DNA of 64,000 nucleotides, from NCBI GenBank assembly GCA_964342525.1, contig CAYFGQ010000012.1, positions 5,812 to 69,811 on the forward strand. The letters are read 5' to 3'. The notes under the pieces were generated by a model. That model had not been told where the DNA came from and ran no database searches. It saw nothing but the letters and a program-made list of their open reading frames with translations. Both the position numbers and the translations under genes were made by a program. Every line of letters begins with the position of its first letter. The stretch's first letter is position 1. This DNA is from G963676205 sp964342525 (lineage in GTDB: Bacteria; Campylobacterota; Campylobacteria; Campylobacterales; Arcobacteraceae). Below, piece by piece: positions 26,324 to 35,524 of the stretch.

Positions 26324-28210
26324 ATGAACAATCAAAATTTTAACAAAAAAAATCAACACTCAAATATAGATATAAGAACACAACATCAGCAAACAACACT
26401 AACCCAATTAAAAGAGAATAACCTTATCTATGATAGATATGGAATCATAAATCTAAATATACTATCTCAAAAGAATCTTCAAATATTTTTTATAGGTCTA
26501 ATTGTATTCATTCAATTTGTGCTAATTGGAGTATGGGCTATAAAATATAAATATTTCATTTCAAATATAGATATATATTTAGAATTAATGGGACAATATT
26601 TTTATAGCTTCTATACACAGTTTGATAAAATGAAATTATCAGATGAGTTCATATTTATACACTCATTAGCGCTACTATTTACAATCTTAGTGATGATAGT
26701 TTTTAATATCTACATCTATAAAAAATCAAAGGTTCAAAAGAGATTATCCTCAGTTGGATTATCAAACTACTACCTAAAATCAAAAAAGAATAATATCTAT
26801 ATATTCAAACTAAGACTTGGGGAAGTGATGGAATATGATAAGTTCTTAAAGAGCTTTGAGAACATCAAACAAACCTTTTCAAAATCCAATGTAAAGTTTG
26901 AGAGATACAATGAAACAGAGATTAAAGTGATATTCATTGAAAACTTTCCAACAATCAAAGATTTAAAAGGACTATCTCCCAAAGACTATCTATTACCAAA
27001 TAAGATATTTTTAGGATTTGGAATAAACACTAATCCAAAATCAAAAGATAAGTTTGAAGCTAAATATTTAGATATGGATAATATCCCTGTTGGAATTGCT
27101 AATTTAGGAAGTGCTGGAGGTGGAAAATCCAATACAATGAATCAATGGTTATATTCAATCTTTTATAACTTCAATAGAATCCAAAAGTTTTACTTCATAG
27201 ATTTTAAAGGTGGTATTGAATCAGAACCTATAAATGATTTAGAAAAGAAACACAAAACTGGAAAGATTGAGATTTTAGATGATAATAGACTAAGATTATA
27301 TCAAATACTAAAACAACTAAATATTATCAATAAAGCTAGAATGTTATATCTAAAAACAAATAAACTAAAAAAGTTTGTTGATAATTATATCTATGTGATA
27401 TTTGATGAATTAGCAGAAATTTTAGACTATGAACCAAAGGAAAAATCTGAAAAACAAATTCAAAATGAGATATCAGCTATTATTGAATCCCTTTTAAGAA
27501 CAGGTAGAAGTCAAGGTATAAAGATATTTTACTCAACCCAATCATTCTTATCTACAAGTTCAGGTCTTACAAGTGGAATGAAAAACAATACTAAACTTAG
27601 AGTATTACATCAAACTAAAAATAAAATGGCAATAGGTAATGTTATACCTATGGAAGAACTTGAAGAAAATGGATATGACCCATATAACTATAATATGGGA
27701 AGAAACCTAGTTATCTCAGATGAAGAGATGATTGAAGTTAGAAGTTTATATATCCCAGAGGATTTTTTAGATGAGATTGAAATAAATAGTGAATACAACA
27801 CAAAATTAGCAGAAAATTTAAAGGAGTTCTATAAGATAAAAATAGATGAACTAATTACAGATAGAGATAAACTTTCAACTAAATCTGAGGAGATATATTC
27901 ACTTGAAGATATTGCAAAAGATTTAGATATTGAAATATCAAATACAACTACAAAAGAGGATATAAAACCCTCAAAAAAAGATAGTGTTAAAGTATCACTA
28001 AAAAATATAAAAGAAGATACTCCACCTAGGGAAGAGATAAAAGATTTTCTATCAAAAGTAAAAGCCAAAAAGAAAGAATCTCCAATAACTGATGAGGAGA
28101 TTGAACAGATTGATATTAAAAAAGAAACCCTTAGATTAAAAAAAACCATATCTTCAAATAAAATCAATATTGATGTAGATAAAGAGTTGCAGTTCTTAGA
28201 AGAAAATTAG
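26324..28210 (+). CDS. FtsK/TcpA-like DNA translocase or coupling protein
   Basis: 628 residues. Two membrane helices (about 52-72 and 108-131), then a cytoplasmic P-loop motor: Walker A GSAGGGKS at 262-269, FIDFKGG, Walker B YVIFDELAE at 357-364, and RTGRSQGIKIFYSTQ, as in FtsK/HerA-type coupling proteins (TcpA, ConQ, TraB). The C-terminal 130 residues are Lys/Glu-rich and poorly ordered. It would pump DNA through or to a membrane channel. It lacks the FtsK gamma domain as far as I can see. No other secretion-system gene is present in the element. Confidence 0.8.
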   Translation: MNNQNFNKKNQHSNIDIRTQHQQTTLTQLKENNLIYDRYGIINLNILSQKNLQIFFIGLIVFIQFVLIGVWAIKYKYFISNIDIYLELMGQYFYSFYTQFDKMKLSDEFIFIHSLALLFTILVMIVFNIYIYKKSKVQKRLSSVGLSNYYLKSKKNNIYIFKLRLGEVMEYDKFLKSFENIKQTFSKSNVKFERYNETEIKVIFIENFPTIKDLKGLSPKDYLLPNKIFLGFGINTNPKSKDKFEAKYLDMDNIPVGIANLGSAGGGKSNTMNQWLYSIFYNFNRIQKFYFIDFKGGIESEPINDLEKKHKTGKIEILDDNRLRLYQILKQLNIINKARMLYLKTNKLKKFVDNYIYVIFDELAEILDYEPKEKSEKQIQNEISAIIESLLRTGRSQGIKIFYSTQSFLSTSSGLTSGMKNNTKLRVLHQTKNKMAIGNVIPMEELEENGYDPYNYNMGRNLVISDEEMIEVRSLYIPEDFLDEIEINSEYNTKLAENLKEFYKIKIDELITDRDKLSTKSEEIYSLEDIAKDLDIEISNTTTKEDIKPSKKDSVKVSLKNIKEDTPPREEIKDFLSKVKAKKKESPITDEEIEQIDIKKETLRLKKTISSNKINIDVDKELQFLEEN

Positions 28211-28271
28211 CGATTTTATAAAAATTTTCACTTATCTCTTTTTTATTTACAATGTAAAAAAAGGAGTTCTT

Positions 28272-28427
28272 ATGAGTTTAGAAAAAGATATGGAAAAGAG
28301 TATAAAAGATTTAAAAGAGAGTTCTAATAATGATATATTTGAACATATGTCCTATGAAGAGCATAGACAGCTTTTAGAGGTGTTGATTAAAAAACAAATT
28401 GATAGATTATTAGATAGGGAGAACTAG
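28272..28427 (+). CDS. Small 51-residue protein before the ardA-like gene
   Basis: ATG 28272 follows AAAAAAGGAG, a strong ribosome binding site. The product MSLEKDMEKSIKDLKESS ... LLDREN is acidic/basic mixed and helical. Its TAG stop is one base before the ArdA-like ATG, so the two are probably co-translated. It is too short for many gene callers. Function unknown. Confidence 0.6.
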   Translation: MSLEKDMEKSIKDLKESSNNDIFEHMSYEEHRQLLEVLIKKQIDRLLDREN

Positions 28428-28428
28428 G

Positions 28429-28932
28429 ATGCAGATATGTATTGAAGAACTTGGAACAAATCAGTTTAAGTGGTTCGACCTACCAGTTGAACAAAGTGAT
28501 ATAGATAAATGGGTTGAAGAAGAAATCCAACCTATCTATGATAAAGAGAAATTATATGGAACCCCAGAAGAATTTGAAGTTGTTGATACAGAAGATATTA
28601 AATATCTTGGTTCCTTTACATCAATAGAAACATATAATGAATATTACAATCTACTTGAAGATAATGACCCTGTGTTAATTCAGTATGCAATAGATGGATT
28701 AGGTTATAGTGTTGAACAACTTATCAAAGATACAAGTATGATAGAAGATATTACATACTTTGAGTGTGATATCAATGATTATGTGGAAGAGATGCTTGAT
28801 GAGGGTATGTTTGGAGATATAAATGATTCTCTAAGGTATTACATTGATGTAGATAAGATTGCAAGTGATTTAGTTATAAATGGGGATATAGATGAATATT
28901 CTTATGATAATAAAGACTATATTATCTACTAG
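28429..28932 (+). CDS. ArdA-like antirestriction protein
   Basis: 167 residues, very acidic. ArdA proteins mimic DNA and block type I restriction enzymes when an element enters a new cell. Family features visible: an N-terminal WFDLP turn, repeated Asp/Glu, and a C-terminal region EEMLDEGMFGDINDSLRYYIDVDKIASDLVING that matches the conserved antirestriction ending (FGDI, YID, DL). It sits in the transfer/replication block between the translocase gene and an unknown gene. Confidence 0.82.
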   Translation: MQICIEELGTNQFKWFDLPVEQSDIDKWVEEEIQPIYDKEKLYGTPEEFEVVDTEDIKYLGSFTSIETYNEYYNLLEDNDPVLIQYAIDGLGYSVEQLIKDTSMIEDITYFECDINDYVEEMLDEGMFGDINDSLRYYIDVDKIASDLVINGDIDEYSYDNKDYIIY

Positions 28933-28940
28933 GTTGATGT

Positions 28941-29795
28941 ATGTTTAATAATAAGAATATTTTAGAAAAAGAAGTTAGTAAAATAGTTCAAAAATCTAAC
29001 TTCTATTCTTCACTAAATGAACTTGAAGATAAGATAACTGTTAATGATATAGAGATTGAGATTGAAGGAGATGAGATTCAATGGAACTTTATAGCTCCTA
29101 TTAAATTGACAAGTTCATTTAAAAAACTTTACAAAATATCAGAAGTTGAAGATATTATCCTTACAAAAGATGAGATTATCTTAGATGGTATTGAGTTCTT
29201 AGATTTAGAGATTGAAGATGAAGAAGCGCTAAAAACTGAATATCAAAAAAGAGTAGATAATATAACAGATATAATCAATATGGACTTAGATAATATCAAT
29301 AGAGATTTCAACCACCTACAAACCCAAATATCACTATTTATTGATAAAATAGATGAAACCTCTAAAACTGGATTTTTCAATGCTTTAAAAAGGTTTATTA
29401 ACTCACAGAACAAACAAAGAGTTATAGATAATTATATGCAAATTGTAGAGTTAAATAAATTTGAATTGAAACAACAAATCTGGGAACAAAGAAAAAAACT
29501 TTACCTTGAAAATGATGATAATTTATTTACAGTATTAAAAGAGAAGATAAAAGCTCTTTATAAATTGAAAACTCTAAAATTTCAATACTCATATTTAAAA
29601 TCAAATGAAGAACAAATACATATTCAAATTGAAGATATAGTTGATGAAGCCTATCAAATCTTATATCTTGAAAAAGTTGATAATTTAGTAGAAGATAATG
29701 ATCAAGTTATATCCATAAAAGATGGAGAGATTTACCAGCTTACTTATAAGGATGTAATGTATCTTTTTAAAAGTTATAATTTAAAGACACAATAA
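28941..29795 (+). CDS. Coiled-coil protein of unknown function
   Basis: 284 residues with an acidic N-terminal part (about 1-90) and a long helical middle (about 90-220; EYQKRVDNITDIINMDLDNINRD, NFELKQQIWEQRKKLYLE) consistent with coiled coil. No membrane segment or catalytic motif that I recognise. It begins 8 bp after the ArdA-like gene and closes the rep to ardA block. Confidence 0.6.
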   Translation: MFNNKNILEKEVSKIVQKSNFYSSLNELEDKITVNDIEIEIEGDEIQWNFIAPIKLTSSFKKLYKISEVEDIILTKDEIILDGIEFLDLEIEDEEALKTEYQKRVDNITDIINMDLDNINRDFNHLQTQISLFIDKIDETSKTGFFNALKRFINSQNKQRVIDNYMQIVELNKFELKQQIWEQRKKLYLENDDNLFTVLKEKIKALYKLKTLKFQYSYLKSNEEQIHIQIEDIVDEAYQILYLEKVDNLVEDNDQVISIKDGEIYQLTYKDVMYLFKSYNLKTQ

Positions 29796-29946
29796 CTACT
29801 GATTTATTATAAATTTTGAAATAGATAAAGAGAAAAATATTAGAAATCAAATATCAGTCTAATAGAATTTATAATACTAATTACACAAATACCTTATAAA
29901 AATTAATACTATCACTCTAATTATATTGCAAATTTTTGTTATCTGC

Positions 29947-30060
29947 TTGACAAAAAAATATATTACTGATAGAATTACATGCTAATATGCGCATATATGA
30001 ATATATTTAATTTTGATTTATAAAAACCATCATATTCATTTATATGCTTTTATGCGCATA
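29947..30060 (+). promoter_or_regulatory. Promoter with two ArsR-type operators before the permease
   Basis: Consensus promoter: -35 TTGACA (29947-29952), 17-bp spacer, -10 TAGAAT (29970-29975). Operator 1 (ATGCTAATATGCGCATA, 29979-29995) covers the expected transcription start. Operator 2 (ATGCTTTTATGCGCATA, 30044-30060) lies in the leader. Both fit ATGCNNNTATGCGCATA, and a variant recurs before the regulator gene. The region 29796-29946 shows nothing else that I recognise. Confidence 0.65.
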
Positions 30061-30084
30061 CAAACATATAATATAGGAGTTCAT

Positions 30085-31179
30085 ATGTTTAATGAACAGT
30101 TTCAAATTGCATTAGATGAATTTTTGCATGTTGGTATTGCATTAGTTCTTATAATTGCAGTTATTTCAGTTATTACAGGTTTTGTTAGAGAGTATATTCC
30201 ACAGGAAAAACTTCAAAAAAGATTAAAAGAGCAAGGTACAGTTAAAGGTGCATTCATGGGTGCAGGGTTGGGAGTATTAACTCCATTTTGTAGTGCATCA
30301 ATGGTTCCTGTTGCTATGGGTATGATTGAAATGTCTGCCCCTTTCTCAACAGTTTTACCATTTCTTATTGCTGCACCTCTATCTAACTTTGTAGTAGTTG
30401 GTATAATTTTCGCTACATTTGGATTTGATATCGCAGTATTTTATTTCTTATGGACATTTTTAAGTGCAGTAATTGCAGGTCTTACTGTTGGTAGAAGTAG
30501 AGTTAGACACCAAGTAAGAAGTTTAGAAGAAATTAATGGAAGAGAAGTTCAAGCCCCAACTTGTTCTGCAAGTAGTCCAGCTCAAAGTTGTTCAGAAAAT
30601 TCCCCTGTAAGTTCTTGTTCAACTAGCTCAGAAAGTAATGTTTCTCAATGTTGTTCTGTAGAGTCTAATCAAGTTGATTCATGTTCAACAAATAATGTAA
30701 ATCAAAGTTGTTCTGGAACAAGTACTCCAGCAAGTTCATGTTCAGCTCCATCATCAGATTGCAATGATCATAAAGCAAAAGCTAGAGGAGCATTTAGATT
30801 TGCTCTTGCATTATTTAAAAGAATAGTTCCATATGCTATTTTAGGTGCGTTTATTAGTGGTGTAGCTCTTGCTTATGTTCCACCTAGCCTTGTAGAGGAG
30901 TATGTTGGTGGTGATGCATGGTATGCAATTCCATTAGCAGCAGGTATTGGTGTACCTTTATATTTAAGAATTGAAATGGTTATTCCACTTCTTAGTACTT
31001 TATTAGCTAAAGGTATGAGTATGGGTGCAGCAATTGCATTATTAATTGGTGGAACAGGTGCAAGTATTCCAGAACTTGCCTTACTATCATCTATGTTAAA
31101 ACCTAAAGGTTTACTTGCCTTTACATTAACAATTTTAACAATTGCAACTCTTGGTGGTATTGTATTTATGCTTTTCTAA
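30085..31179 (+). CDS. ArsP/DUF318-type permease with Cys-rich loop (metal or arsenical efflux)
   Basis: 364 residues from ATG 30085 (AGGAG five bases upstream; earlier in-frame ATG codons lie in the operators). Membrane segments flank a cytoplasmic or periplasmic loop of about 95 residues. Family marks: TPFCSASMVPVAMG (C69), AAPLSNFVVVG, GIGVPLYLRIEMVIPLL, GGTGASIPE. The loop has nine cysteines between 160 and 226, mostly as SCS units about ten residues apart (160, 169, 178, 189/190, 200, 209, 219, 226), ending DCNDHK. Relatives export methylarsenicals (ArsP) or Cu/Zn (SO_0444 type). The downstream ArsR-type regulator supports metal or metalloid efflux; the exact substrate is open. Confidence 0.82.
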   Translation: MFNEQFQIALDEFLHVGIALVLIIAVISVITGFVREYIPQEKLQKRLKEQGTVKGAFMGAGLGVLTPFCSASMVPVAMGMIEMSAPFSTVLPFLIAAPLSNFVVVGIIFATFGFDIAVFYFLWTFLSAVIAGLTVGRSRVRHQVRSLEEINGREVQAPTCSASSPAQSCSENSPVSSCSTSSESNVSQCCSVESNQVDSCSTNNVNQSCSGTSTPASSCSAPSSDCNDHKAKARGAFRFALALFKRIVPYAILGAFISGVALAYVPPSLVEEYVGGDAWYAIPLAAGIGVPLYLRIEMVIPLLSTLLAKGMSMGAAIALLIGGTGASIPELALLSSMLKPKGLLAFTLTILTIATLGGIVFMLF

Positions 31180-31221
31180 GGGTTATTCAAATCCCATTAA
31201 ACTGTTATATAAAATAATATT

Positions 31222-31259
31222 GTATACTTGCATTATCATTATATGCAAGTATACGCACA
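31222..31259 (+). promoter_or_regulatory. ArsR operator before the regulator gene
   Basis: GTATACTTGCAT (31222-31233) and ATGCAAGTATAC (31243-31254) form a perfect 12-bp inverted repeat with a 9-bp spacer. The right arm extends into ATGCAAGTATACGCACA, a variant of the two operators upstream of the permease. Confidence 0.65.
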
Positions 31260-31280
31260 TAAAAACAAAGGTTATACTTT

Positions 31281-31679
31281 ATGAAAAACTGTGAAATAAT
31301 TACTTTTGAAGAATATACAGATATCTTTAAAGCTCTATCAGATCCCACAAGATTAAAAATTATGTGGTTATTATTTACAGTTGATTTAAAAGTTAGTGTA
31401 TCTGAGATAAAAGATGTATTAAATTTAAATCAATATAACGTATCAAAGCATCTAAAAATACTAAAACAAGTGGGTCTCATTTCTGAAATGAAAGAAGGTC
31501 GTTGGTCATATTACTATTACTTAGAAAACAACAATAAATTTCATAATTACATTCAAAAAACTATTACTCAAATTCCTAGTATATTTATGGAAGATGAACT
31601 TAAGCGATGTAAAAAAAGAATAGAAATGAGAATTGATGGGAAATGTGTTTTAAATGCAAATATTGATGATAAAAATTAA
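31281..31679 (+). CDS. ArsR/SmtB-family metal-responsive repressor
   Basis: 132 residues with the winged-helix core: IFKALSDPTRLKIMWLLF, SEIKDVLNLNQYNVSKHLKILKQVGLISEMKEGRWSYYYY. Candidate sensing cysteines are Cys4 near the N-terminus and two in the C-terminal extension (LKRCKKR, GKCVLN); the classical ELCVC metal motif is absent from the recognition helix region. Proteins of this family release DNA on binding arsenite, antimonite or transition metals. Three sites of one operator pattern flank it and the upstream permease, so it very likely controls both. Confidence 0.88.
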   Translation: MKNCEIITFEEYTDIFKALSDPTRLKIMWLLFTVDLKVSVSEIKDVLNLNQYNVSKHLKILKQVGLISEMKEGRWSYYYYLENNNKFHNYIQKTITQIPSIFMEDELKRCKKRIEMRIDGKCVLNANIDDKN

Positions 31680-31816
31680 TTTCTTTAAACAATTAAAATT
31701 ACTCAAAAATATCTTAATTATCCCAACTATTTTTCCTCCAAAGCCTCTATCTTTACCCAGATAAAAGCCTTAACAAAATGTATTCAAAACTCACCAACTT
31801 ATAATTTGCTTATACT

Positions 31817-32221
31817 TTATCTAATCTGAAGTTCCAAATAATTTAGATTATAGCTTTTTGTATTTTCTATTCCATTTAAATCTTTTATAAATGATAATTC
31901 ATCAATATTAAATTCAACTTCTAAATCGTTATCTTTGAGTATATAATCATATTGTTCTTTTATTACTTTATCCAAAAGTTCTTCTTGCATTTTTAAAGCT
32001 TCATCTACTTTTTCATTCTTAATTATTCTGTTTGATACTCTAATCATATATTTAATAGTTCTACAAAAATGATCAGAATCAAAAAATATTTCATTTTCAA
32101 AATTAAACCAAAAATCTTTACTATTAACTTTATATTCTTCATTTTCATTTGGTATTTTCATACTCATAGCTCTTTGAGTTCTAATTATCTCTAATGCTAT
32201 TTCACTTATTTTATTATCCAT
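31817..32221 (-). CDS. Unknown soluble protein
   Basis: 134 residues, predicted helical, acidic at the C-terminus. Not recognised. Contains SNRIIKNEKVDEALKMQEELLDKVIKEQYDYIL, a probable long helix. It lies 45 bp past the lipoprotein gene start side of the same strand, so it may be the last gene of the lipoprotein operon. Confidence 0.5.
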   Translation of the reverse strand: MDNKISEIALEIIRTQRAMSMKIPNENEEYKVNSKDFWFNFENEIFFDSDHFCRTIKYMIRVSNRIIKNEKVDEALKMQEELLDKVIKEQYDYILKDNDLEVEFNIDELSFIKDLNGIENTKSYNLNYLELQIR

Positions 32222-32265
32222 TCATCACTCCTACTTTTTATTTTATCAAATTATTTCTGTAGTTT

Positions 32266-33291
32266 TTAATCTATTATTTGTTTTATAGCCTTATCCCTAT
32301 TTTCAATAACCTTTTTAATCCTATTAGCTGAGTATATTATAAGTTCATTCATATCATTTTGAATTGTGATATTTTTTGCTTTTTGATAGGTGTTATTTGC
32401 ATTTTCATATTGATTTAAATACTCATATGTGATTGCTAGATTATATAGAGCTGTTGAACTTTGATATTTAGTTAGATTCACTAATTGTTGTAATATTTTA
32501 TTAGCTGATTGAATATCATTTAGTTCTATTAGTTTTAAAGCATTTTCAAGTAGTTTAGACTGTTTATCTGTATAATCTATATCCTCATCATCAATTAACT
32601 CCAAAGTGATGTTTTTATAGCTTGGAGCTATCAATACAACAAATTGTTTAGATATATCTTTTGAAAGCATATTAAATACAGAACTATTTGAAATCAATCT
32701 TATATTCTCATCATTACATTTATCTTGTATAGTTGATACATTAAATGTTTTAGAGAATATAATATCTGCATTACTAACTCTTGTAATATTGATATTTGAA
32801 TTTAATGAATATATATGACTTTGACAAGATACTTTATACTCATAATATTTTTCACATACCTTTTTATCCTTGGAGTGTCTTAAACATTTATCATAATCTG
32901 TTCTTGTTTCATAATATTGGTTCTTTTCATATTTTTTAGAGTTTATTGAACCTGATATAATTGAGTTTATATCACTTAGTCCATAATATTTATCATCTGT
33001 ATTATTTACTAATCCAGAGTCTTGAAGTTTTTGTTCATTTAGTATTTTATCTGTATCTTTTCTATTAACTATATTGAAATATTTATTGTTATTGAAAGTG
33101 ATATTGTTCATTTGTGAAGAGATATTATCTTTTAAAGATACTGTATCATTTTTAAAATTTTCAATAGATACATTTTTTATATCTTTATCATCAATTGAAG
33201 CTGGAATAAGTGTTTTTAGAGTTATTTTTTGAGAACAACCAGTAAAAAGGATTATTAGAAATAAAAGAGATATTTTAGTTATATGTTTCAT
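32266..33291 (-). CDS. Lipoprotein with CsgG/LpoB-like domain and TPR tail
   Basis: 341 residues. Signal II with lipobox ILFTGC (Cys19), so it is a membrane-anchored periplasmic or outer-membrane lipoprotein. Residues about 40-215 follow the CsgG/LpoB-type pattern (VSIENFKNDTVSLKDNIS, YFNIVNRKDTDKILNEQKLQDSGLV, INSIISGSI). Residues about 240-340 form TPR-like helices (ALYNLAITYEYLNQYENANNTYQKAKN). The extracellular-appendage or peptidoglycan-synthase helper families share this fold. Third of three lipoprotein genes read in one direction from an XRE-controlled promoter. Confidence 0.7.
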   Translation of the reverse strand: MKHITKISLLFLIILFTGCSQKITLKTLIPASIDDKDIKNVSIENFKNDTVSLKDNISSQMNNITFNNNKYFNIVNRKDTDKILNEQKLQDSGLVNNTDDKYYGLSDINSIISGSINSKKYEKNQYYETRTDYDKCLRHSKDKKVCEKYYEYKVSCQSHIYSLNSNINITRVSNADIIFSKTFNVSTIQDKCNDENIRLISNSSVFNMLSKDISKQFVVLIAPSYKNITLELIDDEDIDYTDKQSKLLENALKLIELNDIQSANKILQQLVNLTKYQSSTALYNLAITYEYLNQYENANNTYQKAKNITIQNDMNELIIYSANRIKKVIENRDKAIKQIID

Positions 33292-33360
33292 TTTAGTACC
33301 AACATTTTTATTTAAATTATATCGGGTTTTGGGCTAAGTAGATATAAAAATATCTACTTA

Positions 33361-34212
33361 TTATTTACAGTATGTATTAACACCTCTACTTCTTACTTCT
33401 TTTGCTCTATCAGTATGATAAATACCCTCATTGAACTCTTTAACATAATATCCACCTTTGATAGGTTTATTTAGGTTTTCAACTTTAATCCATGTTATAT
33501 TGTCTTTTTTAGATGTTTTCATTACATCACCTTCACCAATAACAACTTCTTTACCATTTTCATAAGAGTATATTTTTACATCTGCTCTTTTATACATAGA
33601 TGAATTAACTTTGATAATAGTTTTATCATCTTTTTTTCTCACTTCTGTAATATATGCTTTTTTACTAACAATATTATTTAGAGGATATTTAATATCAGCA
33701 TAAGCATTTTCTACTAAATGAACATTAATATCTATTTGATTTCTATGTACTGCTGGTACTTTTCTTGACCAAATATTTTCAGATACTAAACCATCTTTTG
33801 AATATGTATATAGTTGTCCTATTGTATCTTTTGTAGTAGCTTCAAATTTACATATATCTCCAATAATTACATAATCAGCATCTTTATAGTTTTTATTACT
33901 AAATACTTCCATTGGTTCAATATCTTTCAATAATTCAACTTCAACACCATTATATTTTTCATTTACTAAAAAATCACTCATAGCATAAGAAACTTGTTCC
34001 CCTAATTGTTTTTTTCTTTTTTCACTTAAATTTGAAAATTTACCATATTTATCTATTAAATTAAATGGTAAAAAATACACCTTAGTATCTTTTGATTCTT
34101 TAATCATTTTTGGTTTTTCAATAGTTTGTGGTTGATAATCACTAATTTTAGCACTACCACAACCAGTTAATAAAACACCTGCAACTGCTAGACCTAATAA
34201 TTGTTTTTTCAT
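33361..34212 (-). CDS. Lipoprotein, second of the trio (FlgT/CsgG-like character)
   Basis: 283 residues with lipobox LLTGC (Cys18). The middle (VYFLPFNLIDKYGKF, QVSYAMSDFLV, ADYVIIGDICKFE) looks like a CsgG/LpoB-type alpha/beta domain. The end (VNSSMYKRADVKIYSYENGKEVVIGEGDV, then KGGYYVKE) resembles the small beta domain seen in FlgT-like proteins. These resemblances are by eye. It lies 28 bp after the first lipoprotein gene and 69 bp before the third. Confidence 0.65.
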   Translation of the reverse strand: MKKQLLGLAVAGVLLTGCGSAKISDYQPQTIEKPKMIKESKDTKVYFLPFNLIDKYGKFSNLSEKRKKQLGEQVSYAMSDFLVNEKYNGVEVELLKDIEPMEVFSNKNYKDADYVIIGDICKFEATTKDTIGQLYTYSKDGLVSENIWSRKVPAVHRNQIDINVHLVENAYADIKYPLNNIVSKKAYITEVRKKDDKTIIKVNSSMYKRADVKIYSYENGKEVVIGEGDVMKTSKKDNITWIKVENLNKPIKGGYYVKEFNEGIYHTDRAKEVRSRGVNTYCK

Positions 34213-34240
34213 ATTTTCCCTTTTCTTTTCAATACTGTTT

Positions 34241-35365
34241 TTATTTGAAGTTTATCTCTTTAACCACTTTATCCATTAAGAAAGATACTTGATATTTAGA
34301 ACCTACTTTTTGAGCACCTAATTTAATCTCCATCCCTAATGGTTTCATAACATGCTTACTTTCCCAGTAGTATTTGAAATTACCTTTCATATATTTTTTA
34401 TTTAGAATCTCTTTACTCATAGATTCTTCTTGTTTTTTAAGAGTTTTTCTTTTAGATGCAATCATAAATTCAGGTTTTCCATCTTCCATATCTTTTTTGA
34501 TATCCTCTTTTAGACCAAATACAATCTCTTCATGTTGTTTCATTAACTTAGGGTCTGAAAGTCTATGTCTTGAAGCTGCATGAAGTGTTTCTTCATTTGT
34601 ATATCCCCAATTCTCATCTTTTGAAAGGAATTGATGTAATTTATCTGATAATTCCCATAGTTTATTATATGCTTCATCTTTTGTATTTACTTCATAAGCA
34701 ATTAGGATTGATGGACCAGATTCTCCATTCATTTTTGTTTTTACTTTAATATCATTTTTCTCTTTACCTGTTATAACAATAGTAGAAGTATTTCCAGCTT
34801 TATTAATTTTTCCAAATGATGCACCTTTTGGAAGTTGTTTTAAAACTTTTGATTCAGTTGTTTTACTTGTCATTTTTGCAACTTCTGGTGAGTTTTCAAT
34901 CATTGGTCTCATTTGTTCTTTTGTCATACCCATTGGAATATCCATAGTATTTAAAACAGAATCAACAGCTTCTTTTTTAGATATTCTTTTAGATTCAATT
35001 TTCGCTGAGATTTCAGCATATAAAAAGTTATTGATTAGATTGTAGTAATATTGTGATTCATCATCTTTACCAACATATTTTTCAACTGATTTCATATCAG
35101 GTGAATTTTTTGCTAATTTAGGTTGCATTTTTAATAGAATCTTATTTTCTTCACTAACATTTTCAAAGTTATAATAATCTTCCTGAACTTCTTTTTTTAG
35201 TTCATTCATATTTTTTCTACCAGTTTCACTATTATTTACTACATTGAAACTTTTTTCTGCTAGTTTTGAAATATCAAATGTTGGACTATCTCCACCTGCA
35301 CAACCTGTAAACAATAAAGTTGCTGTAGTAATACTTAAAGTTATATTTAAAACTTTTCTCTTCAT
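34241..35365 (-). CDS. Lipoprotein, first of the trio, unknown family
   Basis: 374 residues from ATG 35365, which has AAGGA upstream and opens a clean lipoprotein signal (MKRKVLNITLSITTATLLFTGC, Cys22). A longer frame to 35455 runs back through the operator sites and has no ribosome binding site. The mature part is Lys/Glu-rich and mostly helical in the first half (NMNELKKEVQEDYYNFENVSEENKIL). No known domain recognised. Confidence 0.65.
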   Translation of the reverse strand: MKRKVLNITLSITTATLLFTGCAGGDSPTFDISKLAEKSFNVVNNSETGRKNMNELKKEVQEDYYNFENVSEENKILLKMQPKLAKNSPDMKSVEKYVGKDDESQYYYNLINNFLYAEISAKIESKRISKKEAVDSVLNTMDIPMGMTKEQMRPMIENSPEVAKMTSKTTESKVLKQLPKGASFGKINKAGNTSTIVITGKEKNDIKVKTKMNGESGPSILIAYEVNTKDEAYNKLWELSDKLHQFLSKDENWGYTNEETLHAASRHRLSDPKLMKQHEEIVFGLKEDIKKDMEDGKPEFMIASKRKTLKKQEESMSKEILNKKYMKGNFKYYWESKHVMKPLGMEIKLGAQKVGSKYQVSFLMDKVVKEINFK

Positions 35366-35402
35366 TAAAAATTCCTTCAAATTGTGATTTATAAATTCTA
35401 AC

Positions 35403-35491
35403 CAATAATACCCTAGAAAATTATTAATACCCATAGGTAATATAAATATTTCCACAAGGTATTATTGTTTTTTCATACCTACTGGTAATAT
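35403..35491. promoter_or_regulatory. Divergent operator region for the XRE regulator
   Basis: Two copies of ATACCYAYWGGTAATAT (35427-35443 and 35475-35491), each with an ATACC/GGTAAT inverted core. In addition an inverted repeat CAATAATACC (35403-35412) and GGTATTATTG (35458-35467) is built from the same half-site. The sites lie between the lipoprotein operon and the XRE gene, so the regulator probably controls both directions. Confidence 0.6.
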
Positions 35492-35524
35492 TCATTTATA
35501 AATTAAAAGATGAAAGAAGGAACT

